The notes below the pieces were generated by a model. The model worked only from the letters and a program-made list of their open reading frames with translations. It was not told the origin of the DNA and ran no database searches. Of a stretch of 64,000 nucleotides of DNA, positions 35,245-43,643 are shown one piece after another. This DNA comes from Halopiger djelfimassiliensis (GTDB lineage: Archaea; Halobacteriota; Halobacteria; Halobacteriales; Natrialbaceae): positions 515,112 to 579,111 of the forward strand of contig NZ_HG315686.1 of NCBI RefSeq assembly GCF_000455365.1, in the 5' to 3' direction. The first letter of the stretch is position 1, and every line of letters starts with the position of its first letter. A program made the translations under genes and the position numbers.

Positions 35245-36330
35245 TCAATCGTCGGCGCTTACCGCAGCGTTGTCCATGCTGTCGACGCTTACCGTCTCCC
35301 ACTCGTTGTCGGTGTGTGCCCCTTCCCGCTCCTGTGCGCTGGGGGCGACGCGGATGAACTCCGCGCGCTCGCGAGCCGCGGGAATCGTGTGGCCGCCGCA
35401 GTACGAGAGCCCGGATTTGATGCCGGCACAGAACTCCGCGGCGACGTCGGCGACGGGACCCTTGTACGGCGTCAGCCCTTCGACGCCTTCGTCCGCGCGG
35501 ACGTTTTCCTCCTTGTCCGAACGCTTTTCCGCGGCGGCGGTCGTCGCCATCCCGCGGGAGCGTTTGTAGCGAACGCCGTCGACCTCGACGATCTCGCCCG
35601 GCGCTTCTTCCGTGCCGGCGAAGAGACTCCCCATCATGACCGTATCCGCGCCGGCCATCAGCGCCTTTACCGCGTCCCCGGAGGTCCGGATGCCGCCGTC
35701 GGCGACGACGGTGACACCGAGTTCGCGAGCCACCTCGGCGCAGTCGTCGACGGCCGTCAACTGCGGGACGCCCGCGCCGGCGACCTTCCGTGTGGTACAG
35801 TGTGATCCCGGCCCGATCCCGACTTTCACGCAGTCAGCGCCGGCCTCGGAGAGGTCTTCGACGCCCTCGGGCGTGGCGACGTTGCCGACGACGAGATCGA
35901 CGTCCGGGAACTCGGACCGAAGCGTCGCCGTGGCATCGAGCGTCCGCTCGAGGTGGCCGTGTGCGACGTCGACGACGATCGCAGTCGCTCCGGCCTCCAG
36001 CAGCGCGGCCGTCCGCTCGACGTAGTCTTCGTTGATGCCGACGGCCGCGGTGACCTGAACCCCCGCGTCGGCGGCGGTCGCGACTTCCGCGGCCTGCTCG
36101 TCGACCGTGAGAAACCGATGGATCGTCCCGATGCCACCGGCCTCCGCGAGCGCGATGGCCAGTTCCGCCTCCGTGACCGTATCCATCGCCGCGGAGACAA
36201 GCGGCGTCTCGAGTTCGATCGTCGGTGTGAGGTTCGTCGTGAGATCCACGTCGCTTCGACTGTCGACGGGCGATCGCTGGGGGACGAGCAGTACGTCACC
36301 GTAGCTCAATCCCGTCCTGATATCGTTCAT
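35245..36330 (-). CDS. IMP dehydrogenase/GMP reductase family protein without CBS domains
   Basis: 361 residues, against about 490 for a classical GuaB: the CBS insert after [20 protein letters not shown] is absent. The active-site Cys loop is [31 protein letters not shown] and [15 protein letters not shown] form the barrel's phosphate side, and the flap [20 protein letters not shown] has the IMPDH-like KxxRGM order rather than the GMP reductase STGMSS. The final [17 protein letters not shown] matches IMPDH. It therefore looks like a Bateman-less IMPDH, but GMP reductase activity cannot be excluded. Start 36330 gives the family N-terminus. Confidence 0.85.
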   Translation of the reverse strand: MNDIRTGLSYGDVLLVPQRSPVDSRSDVDLTTNLTPTIELETPLVSAAMDTVTEAELAIALAEAGGIGTIHRFLTVDEQAAEVATAADAGVQVTAAVGINEDYVERTAALLEAGATAIVVDVAHGHLERTLDATATLRSEFPDVDLVVGNVATPEGVEDLSEAGADCVKVGIGPGSHCTTRKVAGAGVPQLTAVDDCAEVARELGVTVVADGGIRTSGDAVKALMAGADTVMMGSLFAGTEEAPGEIVEVDGVRYKRSRGMATTAAAEKRSDKEENVRADEGVEGLTPYKGPVADVAAEFCAGIKSGLSYCGGHTIPAARERAEFIRVAPSAQEREGAHTDNEWETVSVDSMDNAAVSADD

Positions 36331-36957
36331 TGACCCGTCAGTAAGACGGCTCCGACGAAAATAAACGCACCGACTCCCCGCGGGACGGGGCGACGACCGC
36401 TGAATCGAACGCCAGACTCGGTTTGCCAAGCGTAATTTCACGACGTATTCGTTAGTTATAAGACAACTACCGTCGTCGGTCGGAACGAACGGCCCGTCTC
36501 CACGGGGGTACGAAACGACCCCGGGTGGTGGTGCACCCGAGACGTGGCTTCCACATCCCCGCCGAGGGATCTGCAAGCATAATTACGTCCCACTCCCGCG
36601 GGATAAAACCACGCCCGACCGCCCCACCATCCCCGTCGACCAGTACCGAGTATGATCACGACGCGAGCACGCCGGAGTCGAGCACTCCTGTGATTCACGG
36701 ACCGGCCGAGAACGTCGCCAGCCTGCCGGCTGTGCTGCGCCGACGAGAGTGACGGACGCGGCTGCACTCCGTCCGCTCGAACCCCGGCGGCACGCCGGGC
36801 ACGGAGGACGATCGCGGGTGAGTCGTCAGAACTCATCGCATCCCACTCCCAACCACTCCCAACCGATCGACCGCGATCGACTCCGTGTCCGGCCCGTAAA
36901 CGGGACTCGAGCGACGCCGCGTCACATACATACGACTCGGCGACCAACCGGCGGGTG
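36331..36957. other. 627-base divergent intergenic region between the guaB-like gene and msrA
   Basis: No credible gene on either strand; the open frames here lack motifs and have Ser/Pro/Arg-rich composition. Visible signals are an AT-rich gttagttataagac near 36450-36463, which read on the minus strand is a TATA candidate for the guaB-like gene with a leader of about 120 nt, and acatacatacg near 36924-36934, 25-30 bases before msrA. The repeated cactcccaac near 36845-36860 (cccactcccaaccactcccaac) is a short tandem repeat. Part could encode a non-coding RNA, but I cannot show it. Confidence 0.5.
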
Positions 36958-37497
36958 ATGACCGACGCAGTACAGCATGCGACGTTCGGTGGCGGCTGCT
37001 TCTGGTGTACCGAAGCCGCGATGAAGGAACTCGAGGGCGTCGAATCGGTCACGTCCGGGTACGCCGGCGGCCACGTCGAGAACCCGACCTACGAGGAGGT
37101 CTGTTCCGGCTCCACCGGCCACGCCGAAGTCGTACAGGTCGCGTACGATCCCGACAGCATCGCGTACGACGAGTTGCTCGAGGTGTTCTTCGCGACCCAC
37201 GATCCAACCCAGCTCAACCGACAGGGGCCGGACGTGGGGACCCAGTACCGATCGATCGTCCTCTACCACGACGATGACCAGCGACGGCAGGCCGCGGCCT
37301 ACATCGACGCCCTCGACGAGGAGTACGACGACGACGTAGTGACCGAACTCGAGCCGCTGGAGACGTTCTACGCGGCCGAGGACCACCATCAGGATTACTT
37401 CGAGAAAAACCCCAACGACGCCTACTGCCGGATGCACGCCCAGCCCAAGATCGAGAAAGTACGCGAGAAGTTCCAGCAGAAGCTCAACGAAGCGTGA
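36958..37497 (+). CDS. msrA: Peptide-methionine (S)-S-oxide reductase
   Basis: Repairs methionine-S-sulfoxide in proteins. The 179-residue protein has the catalytic GGGCFWC with Cys14 as nucleophile and Cys17 beside it, then VTSGYAGGHVENPTYEEVCS and HAEVVQVAYDP, all invariant in MsrA. AEDHHQDYFEKNP near the C-terminus is also conserved. ATG 36958 is preferred over the GTG one codon upstream. A TATA-like acatacatacg about 25 bases upstream suggests a nearly leaderless message. It is a single gene with no msrB in the window. Confidence 0.96.
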   Translation: MTDAVQHATFGGGCFWCTEAAMKELEGVESVTSGYAGGHVENPTYEEVCSGSTGHAEVVQVAYDPDSIAYDELLEVFFATHDPTQLNRQGPDVGTQYRSIVLYHDDDQRRQAAAYIDALDEEYDDDVVTELEPLETFYAAEDHHQDYFEKNPNDAYCRMHAQPKIEKVREKFQQKLNEA

Positions 37498-37563
37498 CTC
37501 GAGGACGGAGTGTCACCCCGCCCGCGGGCGAGGCGCACCGTTCGGTGAGAGCCCGCTCGATCG

Positions 37564-38229
37564 CTATCCGTCGGTGACCGACCAGCACAACAGGACGCCG
37601 TCATCGAGCCGTTCGACATCGTCGAGCGAAAGCGCCGGGAACCCCTCGACGAACCCCTCGCCGTCGGCGAGCGTCGGCGCGTCGCGACCGCCGATCACGG
37701 TCGGGCCGACGAAGGCCCGGAGTTCGTCGACCAGTCCGGCCTCGAACAGCGAGAAGATGAGTTCGCCGCCGCCCTCGACCATGACCCGCTCGAGGCCCTG
37801 CTCTTGTAACGCCGCGAACGCGTGCAGGAGATCCACGCGGTCGGCCCCGGCCGTGACGAGTTCGGCACGGTCTGCGAGGGGCATCCGTTGGTCGACGGGG
37901 GCACTCTCGCTCAGACAGAGGTACGTCGTCGCCGCGTCGTCGAGAACGGCGGCGTCGGTCGGCGTCCGGGCGTTCGAATCGACGACGACGCGGGCGGGCT
38001 GTTCGGACCGTCCGTCCTCGAGCCGTCGGTCGCGTAACGTCTCGTCTTTGACGGTGAGATGGGGGTCGTCCGCAAGGACGGTCCCAACGCCGACGACGAC
38101 GGCGTCGCTGTCGGCCCGCAGTCGGTCGACGCGCTCGAAGTCCGCCTCGCCGCTGATGGCGATCTGTTCGCGACGCCGCGAGGAGAGTTTCCCGTCCGCA
38201 CTCATGGCGGCGTTGACGACGACGTGCAT
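37564..38229 (-). CDS. 2,5-diamino-6-ribosylamino-4(3H)-pyrimidinone 5'-phosphate reductase (RibD C-terminal family)
   Basis: A 221-residue NAD(P)H-dependent reductase of the archaeal riboflavin pathway. MHVVVNAAMSADGKLSSRRR is the family N-terminus, DSDAVVVGVGTVLADDPHLT the pyrimidine/cofactor region, RVVVDSNARTP and VMVEGGGELIFSLFEAGLVD the dinucleotide-site signature, and VGPTVIGGRDAPTLADGEG the closing loop. Archaea carry this as a separate enzyme rather than fused to a deaminase. It is divergent from the PPP phosphatase, and the shared 149-base gap holds a dyad (separate entry). Confidence 0.93.
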   Translation of the reverse strand: MHVVVNAAMSADGKLSSRRREQIAISGEADFERVDRLRADSDAVVVGVGTVLADDPHLTVKDETLRDRRLEDGRSEQPARVVVDSNARTPTDAAVLDDAATTYLCLSESAPVDQRMPLADRAELVTAGADRVDLLHAFAALQEQGLERVMVEGGGELIFSLFEAGLVDELRAFVGPTVIGGRDAPTLADGEGFVEGFPALSLDDVERLDDGVLLCWSVTDG

Positions 38230-38315
38230 ACGGGTGCTGTGGGACCGACCCTAAAGAAATCCCCGTGCTCCGGGCCGCGTTCGTCCGCAGTCTCCCGCTA
38301 CGTCACCCTATATAG

Positions 38316-38331
38316 TGTTCCGTACTGAACA
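38316..38331. promoter_or_regulatory. TGTTC-N6-GAACA dyad overlapping divergent TATA-like elements
   Basis: TGTTC (38316-38320) and GAACA (38327-38331) are exact inverted repeats around a 6-base centre. They are flanked by ctatata (38308-38314) and catataaac (38330-38338), which look like divergent TATA boxes. The plus-strand box lies about 45 bases before the phosphatase start. The placement is right for a repressor or activator that controls ppk and the riboflavin reductase together. Confidence 0.45.
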
Positions 38332-38378
38332 TATAAACGCCTTATCCGTACTCGCCGGATTGTCGGTGCGTATAACAC

Positions 38379-39068
38379 GTGACGACCGGGAACCCCACGT
38401 CCGGCGGCGCGGTATCGTTCGATCACCTGACGCTCGACATCGGGAGTCTGGACGACGTCTACGTAGTCGGCGACGTTCACGGCTGTCTCGAGGCGCTCGA
38501 GGCGTTGCTCGAGGCGCTCGATCTCGGGGCGAACGATCTCGCCGTGTTCGTCGGCGATCTGGTGCGTAAGGGACCGGAGAGCAAGGCCGTCCTCGACCGC
38601 GTGAGGCGCTCGTCGCGGCTCGTGTCGGTCCGCGGGAACAACGAGCGAAAGCTGCTCGACGGCGAGGCGTCGCTGTCGTCGCTTGGACTGGTCGATCACC
38701 GGTATCTCGAGTCGCTTCCGACGGCGATTTCGTGGGACGGCGGGCTCGTCGTCCACGGCGGCGTCGATCCGAGCCGGCCGCTGTCGGCCCACTCCCGCGA
38801 GGACGTACTGACGATGCGGTCACCGGACGGGGACGGTTACGACGGCCCGTTCTGGTTCGAAACCTACGAGGGACCGCCGCGGGTCTTTTTCGGCCATACC
38901 GTTCTCGCGGAACCGATCGAACGGGAGTGGGCGGTCGGGCTCGATACGGGGTGTGTCTACGGCGGCGACCTCACGGCCTACGACGTCCGCCGTAAGGAGT
39001 TCGTCCGCGTTTCCGGCCCCGATCACGTCGACCGAGCGTCCGAGAAGATCGTCACGCTGGACGGCTGA
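38379..39068 (+). CDS. PPP-type metallophosphatase (Ser/Thr protein phosphatase / ApaH-like)
   Basis: A 229-residue dinuclear metallophosphoesterase. Motifs in order: VVGDVHGC (metal-binding Asp/His), VFVGDLVRKGPES (Asp and substrate Arg), VRGNNERKLL, VVHGGVDPS and VFFGHTVL. The third motif has Asn-Asn-Glu where PPP enzymes have GNHE/D; the metal-binding Asn is kept but the catalytic His is replaced. GTG 38379 is the likely start. ppk begins 17 bases after its stop, so the two are probably cotranscribed. The substrate could be phosphoprotein, a dinucleotide or polyphosphate. Confidence 0.85.
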   Translation: MTTGNPTSGGAVSFDHLTLDIGSLDDVYVVGDVHGCLEALEALLEALDLGANDLAVFVGDLVRKGPESKAVLDRVRRSSRLVSVRGNNERKLLDGEASLSSLGLVDHRYLESLPTAISWDGGLVVHGGVDPSRPLSAHSREDVLTMRSPDGDGYDGPFWFETYEGPPRVFFGHTVLAEPIEREWAVGLDTGCVYGGDLTAYDVRRKEFVRVSGPDHVDRASEKIVTLDG

Positions 39069-39085
39069 CCGCGGAGGAGATCCGG

Positions 39086-41311
39086 ATGACCGAGCGAGAC
39101 GCGAGCGAGACCGACGACAGCGGTACGGACACGGAAGCACGGACACGGGAACCGACAACGGACGACGGCGTGACGGTCACGTTCCGGTCGATGCTCGATG
39201 AAACGTCGGCCGTCGACGCGGCAACCGATCCGTCGCGCGTCGATCTCACGGCTCCCGCATACTACCTGAACCGCGAACGCAGCGAACTCGCCTTCCAGCG
39301 TCGCGTCCTCGACGAGGCGTTGAACGAGGAGAACCCGCTGCTCGAGCGCGTGAAGTTCCTCGCGATCGTTACGACGAACCTCGACGAGTTCTTCCGCAAG
39401 CGCGTCGGCGGCCTGAAACGGCAGCTGACGGCCGGCGTCACCGACGAGACGCCGGACGGCCACACGCCACGCGAGCAGTGGACGGCCGTGCTCGAAGAGG
39501 CCCGCCGACTGCTCGAGCGCCAGGCCGAGTGTTTCCACGAGGAGCTTCGTCCGGCACTGGCCGACGACGGGATTCGGATCGTCGACTACGAGGATCTCTC
39601 GACCGACGAGCGCCGGACGGTTCGCGAGTTCTTCGAACGGTCGGTACTGCCGACGCTGACCCCGCTGACGTTCGATCCGGCACATCCGTTTCCGTTCATC
39701 TCGAACCAGAGCCTCTCGCTTGCGGTGCTGACCCGTGAACGACCCGGCGACGACCGGACGTTCTCGCGGGTGAAGATCCCCCGAAACCAGCTTCGGTTCG
39801 TTCCGCTGGGCGACGAGACGCGGTACGTTCTCCTCGAAGACGTCGTCAGGGCGAACCTCGATTTGCTGTTTCCGGACGTCGACGTGGTCGATACCGCCCT
39901 CTTCCGAGTGACGCGAAACGCCGAAGTACGACACGACGAGGCCGTCGCCGAAGACCTGGTCGAGATGACCGAGGAGGTCATCGAGGAACGGCGGTTCGCG
40001 ACCGCCGTCCGACTCGAGATAGAACGGGATGCGCCCGAGACGGTCCGCGAGATCCTCGTCCGGGAACTCGATCTCGACGCCCGCGAGGTTTTTCACCTCG
40101 ACGGACCGCTCGAGTACCGCGATTTCGCCGAGCTGACCGATCTCGACCGCCCGGACCTGAAACTCCCCGACTGGACGCCACAGCCCCATCCGCGCCTCGC
40201 CGACCTCGAGGCCGGCCGGACGATGTTCGACGTGATCCGCGACCGGGACGTGCTCGTCCACCATCCCTACCACTCCTTCGAGGGGACCGTCCAGCGGTTC
40301 CTCGAAGCGGCGGCGACCGATCCGGACGTGCTCGCGATCAAAGCGGCGATCTATCGGACGGCGAGCGACTCGAAGGTCATCGAGAGTCTCCTCGAGGCCG
40401 CCCGTAACGGCAAGCAGGTCGCCGTCATGGTCGAACTCAAGGCTCGCTTCGACGAGCGGAACAACCTCGAGTGGGTAAAGAAACTCGAGGAGGAAGGGAT
40501 CCACGTCGCCTACGGAACGCTCGGCTACAAGGCCCACACCAAGACGTCGCTGGTCGTCCGGGAGGAGGACGACGGGGTCCGGCTCTACTCGCACGTCGGC
40601 ACCGGAAACTACCACTCCGGGACGGCGAAACGATACGAGGATTTGAGCCTGCTGACGGCCGATCGAGACGTCGGGCAGGATCTCGTGAAGCTGTTCAACT
40701 ACTTCACGGGCCACTCGAGACACCGGAAGTACCGGCGGCTACTTATCGCCCCGGGGAACATGCGCGACCGGTTCGTCGAGCTCGTCCGGGCCGAAGCCGA
40801 GCGGGCGCGCGACGGCGAGAAAGCCCGCATCGTCGCCAAGATGAACCGGCTCGAGGACCCGGCACTCATCCGGGAACTCTACGAGGCGTCGATGGCCGGC
40901 GTCGACATCGATCTCGTCGTCCGCGACATCTGTCGGCTCCGGCCCGGACTCGAGGGGATCAGCGAGACGATCGACGTCTACAGCGTCGTCGGTCGCTTCC
41001 TCGAGCACTCGCGGATCTTTTACTTCCGTGCCGGGGGCGAGAACCGGTACTACATCGGCTCGGCCGACTGGATGACCCGCAACCTCGACAGCCGGGTCGA
41101 GGCGGTGGTGCCGATCGAGGATCCGCGATTACGCCGGCGGCTCGAGTGGATCCTCGAGACACTGCTCGCCGACGACCGGAACAGGTGGGTGATGCGCTCG
41201 GACGGAGCCTACGAACGCTGTCGGCCCGCGGGGGACGGGTCGGCGACCGACGCCCACGAGGAGTTCATGCGCTCCGCGCTGGCCGATGACCGACGGGACG
41301 CGTGGCAGTGA
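39086..41311 (+). CDS. ppk1: Polyphosphate kinase 1
   Basis: Reversibly transfers the ATP gamma-phosphate to inorganic polyphosphate. At 741 residues it is slightly longer than bacterial PPK1, with a 50-residue acidic N-terminal extension. The four PPK domains are recognisable: LAFQRRVLDEALNEENPLLE, TTNLDEFFRKRVGGLKRQ, FPFISNQSLSLAV, then GTLGYKAHTKTSLVVREEDD with the autophosphorylated His and VGRFLEHSRIFYFRAGGENR with the second catalytic His. GGAGGAGA lies 5 bases before ATG. PPK1 is sporadic in archaea and probably came from bacteria, though composition here is native. Confidence 0.95.
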   Translation: MTERDASETDDSGTDTEARTREPTTDDGVTVTFRSMLDETSAVDAATDPSRVDLTAPAYYLNRERSELAFQRRVLDEALNEENPLLERVKFLAIVTTNLDEFFRKRVGGLKRQLTAGVTDETPDGHTPREQWTAVLEEARRLLERQAECFHEELRPALADDGIRIVDYEDLSTDERRTVREFFERSVLPTLTPLTFDPAHPFPFISNQSLSLAVLTRERPGDDRTFSRVKIPRNQLRFVPLGDETRYVLLEDVVRANLDLLFPDVDVVDTALFRVTRNAEVRHDEAVAEDLVEMTEEVIEERRFATAVRLEIERDAPETVREILVRELDLDAREVFHLDGPLEYRDFAELTDLDRPDLKLPDWTPQPHPRLADLEAGRTMFDVIRDRDVLVHHPYHSFEGTVQRFLEAAATDPDVLAIKAAIYRTASDSKVIESLLEAARNGKQVAVMVELKARFDERNNLEWVKKLEEEGIHVAYGTLGYKAHTKTSLVVREEDDGVRLYSHVGTGNYHSGTAKRYEDLSLLTADRDVGQDLVKLFNYFTGHSRHRKYRRLLIAPGNMRDRFVELVRAEAERARDGEKARIVAKMNRLEDPALIRELYEASMAGVDIDLVVRDICRLRPGLEGISETIDVYSVVGRFLEHSRIFYFRAGGENRYYIGSADWMTRNLDSRVEAVVPIEDPRLRRRLEWILETLLADDRNRWVMRSDGAYERCRPAGDGSATDAHEEFMRSALADDRRDAWQ

Positions 41312-41587
41312 CGACCGTCGGTTCCCGCGGTCCTGTCATCCCGTCGTTTCCGCTTCGACCGCCGTACTCCGCTCCGTTCCGGAGCGGTACGGACCGTTCA
41401 CTATCGAAACTGGGGGTGTCACAGAACCCTTCATAGTGGTCAAACCCGACGCATCGAAACACCCGTTTCCTCAACGTCGCTACCACTACCCGAGTGGGAT
41501 CACCGGTTTTTCGACAGGGGATATAAACTGCCGAACGAATGAGAGACAGGCTTAGTCGATCAACTCGCCTCTGTTTGCTATACCTCT

Positions 41588-42658
41588 ATGGACTCACAAG
41601 GGATCCGATCACAGGCCGATAGCTCATGCCAGCCAAACGAAGAGCAACCCGCGGTCACTGCAACCGATATACACGTTACCTACGAAGACGGTACAGAAGC
41701 CGTTCGTGGTGTCAGCCTTACTGTTGGGAACGGCGAATTTTTCGGCTTTCTGGGGCCGAACGGTGCTGGAAAGACGACTACTATCAAGACCCTCGTAACG
41801 CTGCTCCATCCGAATCAGGGCACAGTGACAATCAACGGACATTCCGTTGAAACGAAGCCACAGGCTGTGGCTGAATCCCTCGGATACATGGCTCAAGAGA
41901 CCAGCATCGATGAGGAACTCACCGCCCGTGAGAACATTCGATTTGCCTGTAACGTGTACGGCGTCCCGGCATCCGAACGAGACGAACGGATAGAGACGCT
42001 GCTCGATCTGGTCGGCCTCACGGACGTTGCCGACAAGCGGGCCGAGAACTACTCCGGTGGAATGAAAAAACGACTAGATGCTGCTACTGCCCTCGTACAC
42101 CGACCACCGCTGGTGTTCCTCGATGAGCCGACGACCGGTCTCGACCCCGAAGCCAGAATGCGCCTCTGGAACTACTTCGAGCGGCTCAACGAATACGGGA
42201 CGACCGTGTTTCTCACAACCCAGTATCTCGAAGAAGCGGACCGGCTCTGCGACCGCGTGGCCCTCATTCAGGACGGCACGATCATCGCGACTGACACCCC
42301 GGAGGCCCTCAAATCGGCTGTCGGCGGCGACATTCTCGATCTGACGCTGGAAGACGCGTCCGAACAGGAGACGGAACGCGCAATAGAAGTCGTCCGAAAA
42401 TCGGACGTTCTCGAGACTGCGACGTTTGAAACGACGGACGATGGGTTCACCATCACGGCCGAAGACGCTCGGGAGGCTGTCAGTGAACTCTTCGTCTCAC
42501 TGTATGAGGCTGACGTCACCGTCACCGGACTGGACGTTCGGTCGCCCACGCTTGACGACGTGTTCCTCACGCTCACTGGAGAGCACCCGGAGGCCGCTCA
42601 CGAAAACGGAGCGACCGAACAGGGAGCTCTTGACTCGGGTCGGGGGGTGGTCGAATGA
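41588..42658 (+). CDS. DrrA-like ABC transporter ATP-binding protein
   Basis: A 356-residue ATPase subunit of a drug-exporter-type ABC system. Walker A is GPNGAGKTTTIKTL (about 57), the signature is YSGGMKKRLD, Walker B is PLVFLDEPTTGLDPEA, and the switch is TTQYLEEADRLCDRVALIQD. The C-terminal 100 residues (TVTGLDVRSPTLDDVFLTLT) are the DrrA-type extension. The gene uses many A/T-ending codons (GTT CGT GGT, CTT ACT GTT) and is less G+C-rich than ppk or rpa1, a sign of horizontal transfer. The permease start overlaps its stop by four bases. Confidence 0.93.
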   Translation: MDSQGIRSQADSSCQPNEEQPAVTATDIHVTYEDGTEAVRGVSLTVGNGEFFGFLGPNGAGKTTTIKTLVTLLHPNQGTVTINGHSVETKPQAVAESLGYMAQETSIDEELTARENIRFACNVYGVPASERDERIETLLDLVGLTDVADKRAENYSGGMKKRLDAATALVHRPPLVFLDEPTTGLDPEARMRLWNYFERLNEYGTTVFLTTQYLEEADRLCDRVALIQDGTIIATDTPEALKSAVGGDILDLTLEDASEQETERAIEVVRKSDVLETATFETTDDGFTITAEDAREAVSELFVSLYEADVTVTGLDVRSPTLDDVFLTLTGEHPEAAHENGATEQGALDSGRGVVE

Positions 42659-43572
42659 GCAACATCACCGATGGGGACGACGTCTCAGGGATCGGGACTG
42701 CGCAGAACGCTTCGGGAAACGGTTTCGTGACGGATGCGCGGATTAGTGCCAAGCGGTGGTTCGTCAAGACGTCCCGGAATCCCTTCGTGACGTTCTCGTC
42801 GCTGATTCAGCCGGTCATCTTCTTCGTGTTGATGGCCGAAGTCCTCGGTGCGATCGTCGGTGGCGCACTCGCTCAGACCGTTGGGAGCGACATCGACTAC
42901 GTCACCTACCTTACCCCTGCCATCGTGATTCAGTCCGCGCTCGCTGCGGCCGCGGTTTCCGGCATTGGATTGGTCGACGACATGGACTCCGGGATGTTCG
43001 GGAAACTCCTCGTCTCTCCGATGAACCGGGGCGCGATGTTCCTCGGAAAAATCCTGTCGGAAGTGTTCCGAATTGCCGTCCAGACCACGATTATCCTCGT
43101 GCTTGGCTACGTGATGCTGTACCTCCAGTCGGGCGCGCCGGTCGGAAGCTATCTCCGGACGGGACCGCTGGGATTCGTTGGCATCATCGCGGTCGCAGTG
43201 ATATTCGGTGGCGTGTTCATGGCGTTTTCGAATATCGTCGCGCTCGTCACGCACGATCAGGAGGCGACGACCATGATCGCCACCCTTCTGACGTTCCCGC
43301 TGTTGTTCATCTCTAGCGCGTTCGTCCCGCTTGAGGTCCTTCCGGGATGGATTCAGTCGGTCGCGGTTATCAATCCGATCACATACGGCGTTGACGGTAT
43401 CCGCGCGTTCATGCTCGGGCAAGATGTGCTGACGGTGGCCGACGTCACAACCTTCTCGAGTCTCTGGAATACGGTAATTCCTGCTGTTACCGTTCTAATC
43501 GGTTTCAACGTCGTTCTCGGTGGGATCGCCGTCCGCTTGCTCAACCGCGCTTCCAAAGCCGAAGTTCAGTAG
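42655..43572 (+). CDS. DrrB-like ABC-2 transporter permease
   Basis: A 305-residue membrane protein with about six hydrophobic segments and a soluble N-terminus. LGAIVGGALAQTVGSDIDYV, GIGLVDDMDSGMFGKLLVSP and FISSAFVPLEVLPGWIQSVA then NPITYGVDGIRA are the ABC-2/DrrB layout. ATGA overlap with the ATPase gene gives a coupled pair that probably exports a drug, lipid or other hydrophobic compound. It shares the lower-G+C composition of its partner. The next gene, rpa1, starts 71 bases later and has native composition. Confidence 0.92.
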   Translation: MSNITDGDDVSGIGTAQNASGNGFVTDARISAKRWFVKTSRNPFVTFSSLIQPVIFFVLMAEVLGAIVGGALAQTVGSDIDYVTYLTPAIVIQSALAAAAVSGIGLVDDMDSGMFGKLLVSPMNRGAMFLGKILSEVFRIAVQTTIILVLGYVMLYLQSGAPVGSYLRTGPLGFVGIIAVAVIFGGVFMAFSNIVALVTHDQEATTMIATLLTFPLLFISSAFVPLEVLPGWIQSVAVINPITYGVDGIRAFMLGQDVLTVADVTTFSSLWNTVIPAVTVLIGFNVVLGGIAVRLLNRASKAEVQ

Positions 43573-43643
43573 CTCGTCTTACTCGTTTTCACTTCCACCG
43601 CCCTCCGGGAACGCTTTTCAAGCCCCGACTCGAAAACCGAACG

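Noticed and set aside
36525..36752. Plus-strand 75-codon frame in the msrA upstream region
   Set aside because: Ser/Pro/Thr-rich with no motif and no promoter at a suitable distance.
36740..36830. Possible tRNA, because of gctcgaaccccggc resembling a T-arm
   Set aside because: No T-loop consensus TTCRANY, no matching acceptor stem or anticodon arm.
39023..40723. 566-codon minus-strand frame opposite ppk1
   Set aside because: Shadow; the plus frame has both catalytic His motifs of PPK1.
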